The notes below the pieces were generated by a model. That model was given only the letters and a program-made list of their open reading frames with translations, was not told where the DNA came from and searched no databases. The position numbers and the translations under genes were made by a program. Below are positions 61,794 to 64,000 of a stretch of DNA of 64,000 nt, piece after piece. Where the stretch lies: contig CAYJFY010000009.1 of assembly GCA_964369755.1 (NCBI GenBank), positions 1 through 64,000 of the forward strand. Reading direction: 5' to 3'. Every line of letters begins with the position of its first letter. The first letter of the stretch is position 1. The DNA comes from CAUPWF01 sp964369755. GTDB taxonomy: Bacteria > Bacillota > Clostridia > Lachnospirales > Lachnospiraceae.

Positions 61794-64000
61794 ATGAGAG
61801 ATATACAGAAAATAGTGGGAGAAATGACATTAGAAGAGAAATGTAGCATGCTATCTGGTGAAAGTTTTTGGTACACACAAGCTATAGAACGACTGGATAT
61901 ACAAGGGATGATGTTGACAGATGGACCACATGGATTACGAAAGCAAGGAGAAGAGGCAGATCATCTTGGCTTAAACGCTAGTGTTCTGGCAACGTGTTTC
62001 CCAAATCTTTGCGCGGTGGGCTCATCTTGGAACAGAGAATTGACCTCAAATATGGCGAGTGCATTGGCGGAGGAATGTTTGGCTGAGAATGTGAGTGTTG
62101 TGTTGGGACCAGGTTTAAATATTAAGAGATCCCCTCTATGTGGGCGAAATTTCGAGTATTTATCGGAAGACCCTTATTTATCAACTCAGATGGGAAAACA
62201 TTATATACAAGGATGCCAAGAAAAAGGAGTCGGAACTTCTGTAAAGCATTTTGTGGCAAATAATCAAGAAACAAGACGACTAACATTAGATGTGCAAGTG
62301 GAAGAGAGAGCATTAAGAGAAATATATCTAGCAAGTTTTGAGACGGCAATAAAGGAAGCGAAGCCATTTACTGTTATGAGTGCGTACAATAAGATTAATG
62401 GAGAATTCGGTGCTGAAAATAAGAAACTGCTCAGAGCTGTGCTCAGAGATGAATGGGGATATGAGGGTGTTGTGGTTACCGATTGGGGTGGAACGAATGA
62501 CAGAGTCAAAGGTTTAGAAGTTGGTATGGATTTAGAGATGCCATCCTCCGGTGGAGTAAATGATAGAAAAGTATTAAAGGCAATTCAAGAGGGCGAGATA
62601 GATGAGAAATTCCTAGACGAAAGTGTTTTAAGAATCTTAGAGCTGTTAGAGAAAACAGAAAATACCAGGGAAAAGAAACATACTTTTAATAGAGAGACCA
62701 GTGAGAAGATGGCATTTGACATGGCATGTGAAAGTATTGTACTATTGAAAAATGAAAGAGAAGTACTTCCCTTGAAAAAAGAGGAGAAAATACTAGTAAT
62801 TGGAAGATTTGCAGAGACACCTAGGTTTCAGGGGGGCGGAAGTTCCTATATCAATCCCTTGTTTATGACAAATGCACTGGAAGAAATGAGGAAATTGGCT
62901 CCAGAGAATATTGAATATGAAGTGGGATTTGAACTTCTAGATGAAGAGTTTGATGAGACGCAAGCTATTCAAATATGCAAAAGAGCTGAAAGGGTGGATA
63001 AAGTAATTGTATTTGCAGGACTTTCTGAGCGATATGAAACAGAGGGAAGTGATAGAAAGCATATTGATTTAGCAAATATTCAGAATGAATTGATTGCAAT
63101 GCTAACAAAGCACAACAGTCAGGTTGTTGTTGTTCTTAATAATGGTTCACCAGTTGCCATGCCCTGGGTAGATAAGGTACAAGGAATTATAGAAAGCTAT
63201 CTCCTAGGAGGGGCTGGAGGAAGAGCACAAGCAGCAATTCTCTATGGAGAAGAGAATCCAAGTGGTAAGCTTGCGGAGACATTTCCAAAGAGATTAGAAG
63301 ATACACCTTGTTATATGGATTTCCCTGGTGAGGCATACTCTGTAAGATATAATGAAGGAATATTTGTAGGCTATCGTTATTATGATACGAAGAAAATAGA
63401 ACCTCTCTTTCCATTTGGTCATGGGCTAAGCTATACACAGTTTGAATATTCAAATATTTCAGTAGATAAAGAGTGCTGTACTGATATGGAAGAAGTTGAG
63501 GTAACAGTAGAGGTTAAAAATATTGGAACTGTGAAGGGAAAAGAAGTGGTACAACTCTATATTCATGATAGACAAACCGATATCATTCGCCCTTACAAAG
63601 AACTGAAAGGATTTACAAAAGTAGAACTTGAGGTTGGAGAGACCAAGACAATAAAGTTTACCTTAGATAAGAGAAGTTTTGCATATTATGATACTAATAA
63701 TGCCACTTGGAGAGTTCAAAGTGGGATATTTGATATCTTGATTGGAAAGTCTTCTAAGGAGATTGTGCAAACTTGTAGTATAGATGTGATTTCTACCTTT
63801 ATTGAAAAAATGATCTTTCATAATAACTCCACCTTCCATGAGGTGGTGTCTTATAAACCAACCAACGAGTTAGGTATGGAGTGGATTGAATATTTTAAGA
63901 AAAAGTCTGGAATTGATTTCGACTTAGGCGATAGAGAAGAGGATTTTGCATTTAAGGCTATCTGTGATTTTCCATTGAAAACACTTGTTACATTTACAAA
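61794..64000 (+). CDS. GH3 beta-glucosidase-type enzyme, runs off the window
   Basis: From the ATG at 61794 (GATGAGGT upstream) the frame stays open to the window end, at least 735 residues; the C-terminus is missing. Motifs include GMMLTDGPHGLR, GRNFEYLSEDPYL, KHFVANNQE, and the nucleophile Asp230 in VVVTDWGGTNDRV. The (alpha/beta)6 sandwich domain follows (GRFAEGTPRFQGGGSS-like and ERYETEGSDRKHI), then the C-terminal fibronectin III-like domain (VEVKNIGTVKGKEVVQLYIHD). No signal peptide is seen, so it is probably cytosolic and splits beta-linked gluco- or xylo-oligosaccharides. It follows the sugar importer by about 100 bases and may be its last gene or a separate unit. Confidence 0.93.
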   Translation, partial: MRDIQKIVGEMTLEEKCSMLSGESFWYTQAIERLDIQGMMLTDGPHGLRKQGEEADHLGLNASVLATCFPNLCAVGSSWNRELTSNMASALAEECLAENVSVVLGPGLNIKRSPLCGRNFEYLSEDPYLSTQMGKHYIQGCQEKGVGTSVKHFVANNQETRRLTLDVQVEERALREIYLASFETAIKEAKPFTVMSAYNKINGEFGAENKKLLRAVLRDEWGYEGVVVTDWGGTNDRVKGLEVGMDLEMPSSGGVNDRKVLKAIQEGEIDEKFLDESVLRILELLEKTENTREKKHTFNRETSEKMAFDMACESIVLLKNEREVLPLKKEEKILVIGRFAETPRFQGGGSSYINPLFMTNALEEMRKLAPENIEYEVGFELLDEEFDETQAIQICKRAERVDKVIVFAGLSERYETEGSDRKHIDLANIQNELIAMLTKHNSQVVVVLNNGSPVAMPWVDKVQGIIESYLLGGAGGRAQAAILYGEENPSGKLAETFPKRLEDTPCYMDFPGEAYSVRYNEGIFVGYRYYDTKKIEPLFPFGHGLSYTQFEYSNISVDKECCTDMEEVEVTVEVKNIGTVKGKEVVQLYIHDRQTDIIRPYKELKGFTKVELEVGETKTIKFTLDKRSFAYYDTNNATWRVQSGIFDILIGKSSKEIVQTCSIDVISTFIEKMIFHNNSTFHEVVSYKPTNELGMEWIEYFKKKSGIDFDLGDREEDFAFKAICDFPLKTLVTFT

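Overview
The window looks like a draft contig of a low-GC, endospore-forming Clostridia member, most like Lachnospiraceae. Evidence: AT-rich sequence with strong AGGAGG ribosome sites, a GerA/SpoVAF-type spore germination protein, LacI-controlled sugar loci with GH13, GH65 and GH3 enzymes, and abundant IS fragments. Two 10-N blocks (21185-21194 and 52421-52430) are assembly gaps.

Region 1 (1-7280) is an eroded accessory zone. It holds the start of an IS1634-like transposase, a structured leader with a terminator, a secreted surface protein with an LPxTG-like tail, an ISL3 transposase remnant, a decayed surface-protein pseudogene, an unknown gene broken by a frameshift and a palindromic insertion, and an ISAs1-type transposase with an overlapping upstream ORF. 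Two different transposase regions share an identical 19-bp terminus.

Region 2 (7280-25300) is mostly metabolic or housekeeping. It has an aldonate-type catabolic operon (MR-subgroup dehydratase, gluconate 5-dehydrogenase-like SDR, zinc dehydrogenase), then a MoaD-like protein and a frameshifted sulfatase, cardiolipin synthase, a trigger-factor-like lipoprotein, an MnmM-like methyltransferase, an AEC transporter, dUTPase, a SpoVAF-like protein, DegV, TspO and endonuclease III. It ends with a LacI-xylA-xylB operon carrying a clear palindromic operator.

Region 3 (25319-44219) is the standout. It encodes six eukaryotic-type Ser/Thr kinases that all start with a four-cysteine zinc ribbon, two PP2C phosphatases, five FHA-domain proteins (one is a kinase, one a four-helix membrane protein, one an extracellular VWA protein with a cytosolic FHA), and a VanX-like lipoprotein. 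Four kinases carry extracellular solute-binding-like or leucine-rich-repeat domains behind one membrane helix, and a fifth carries a discoidin-like domain. The nine plus-strand genes at 28624-40095 form one tight operon. I infer a multi-receptor envelope or nutrient-sensing phospho-signalling system. I do not recognise it as a characterised system.

Region 4 (44332-52212) holds a DUF4143-type ATPase whose promoter lies in a tandem repeat, a YesN/YesM-type two-component pair, a GNAT protein, a chemotaxis receptor and an aldo/keto reductase.

Region 5 (52279-64000) is an alpha-glucoside phosphorolysis locus: P-loop kinase, GH13_18 phosphorylase, LacI regulator, GH65 phosphorylase, then an ABC sugar importer (binding protein plus two permeases) and a GH3 glycosidase that runs off the window. 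Two different operator palindromes control it. A dispersed GGGGACGGGGG palindrome occurs at 19778, 22757 and 40103.
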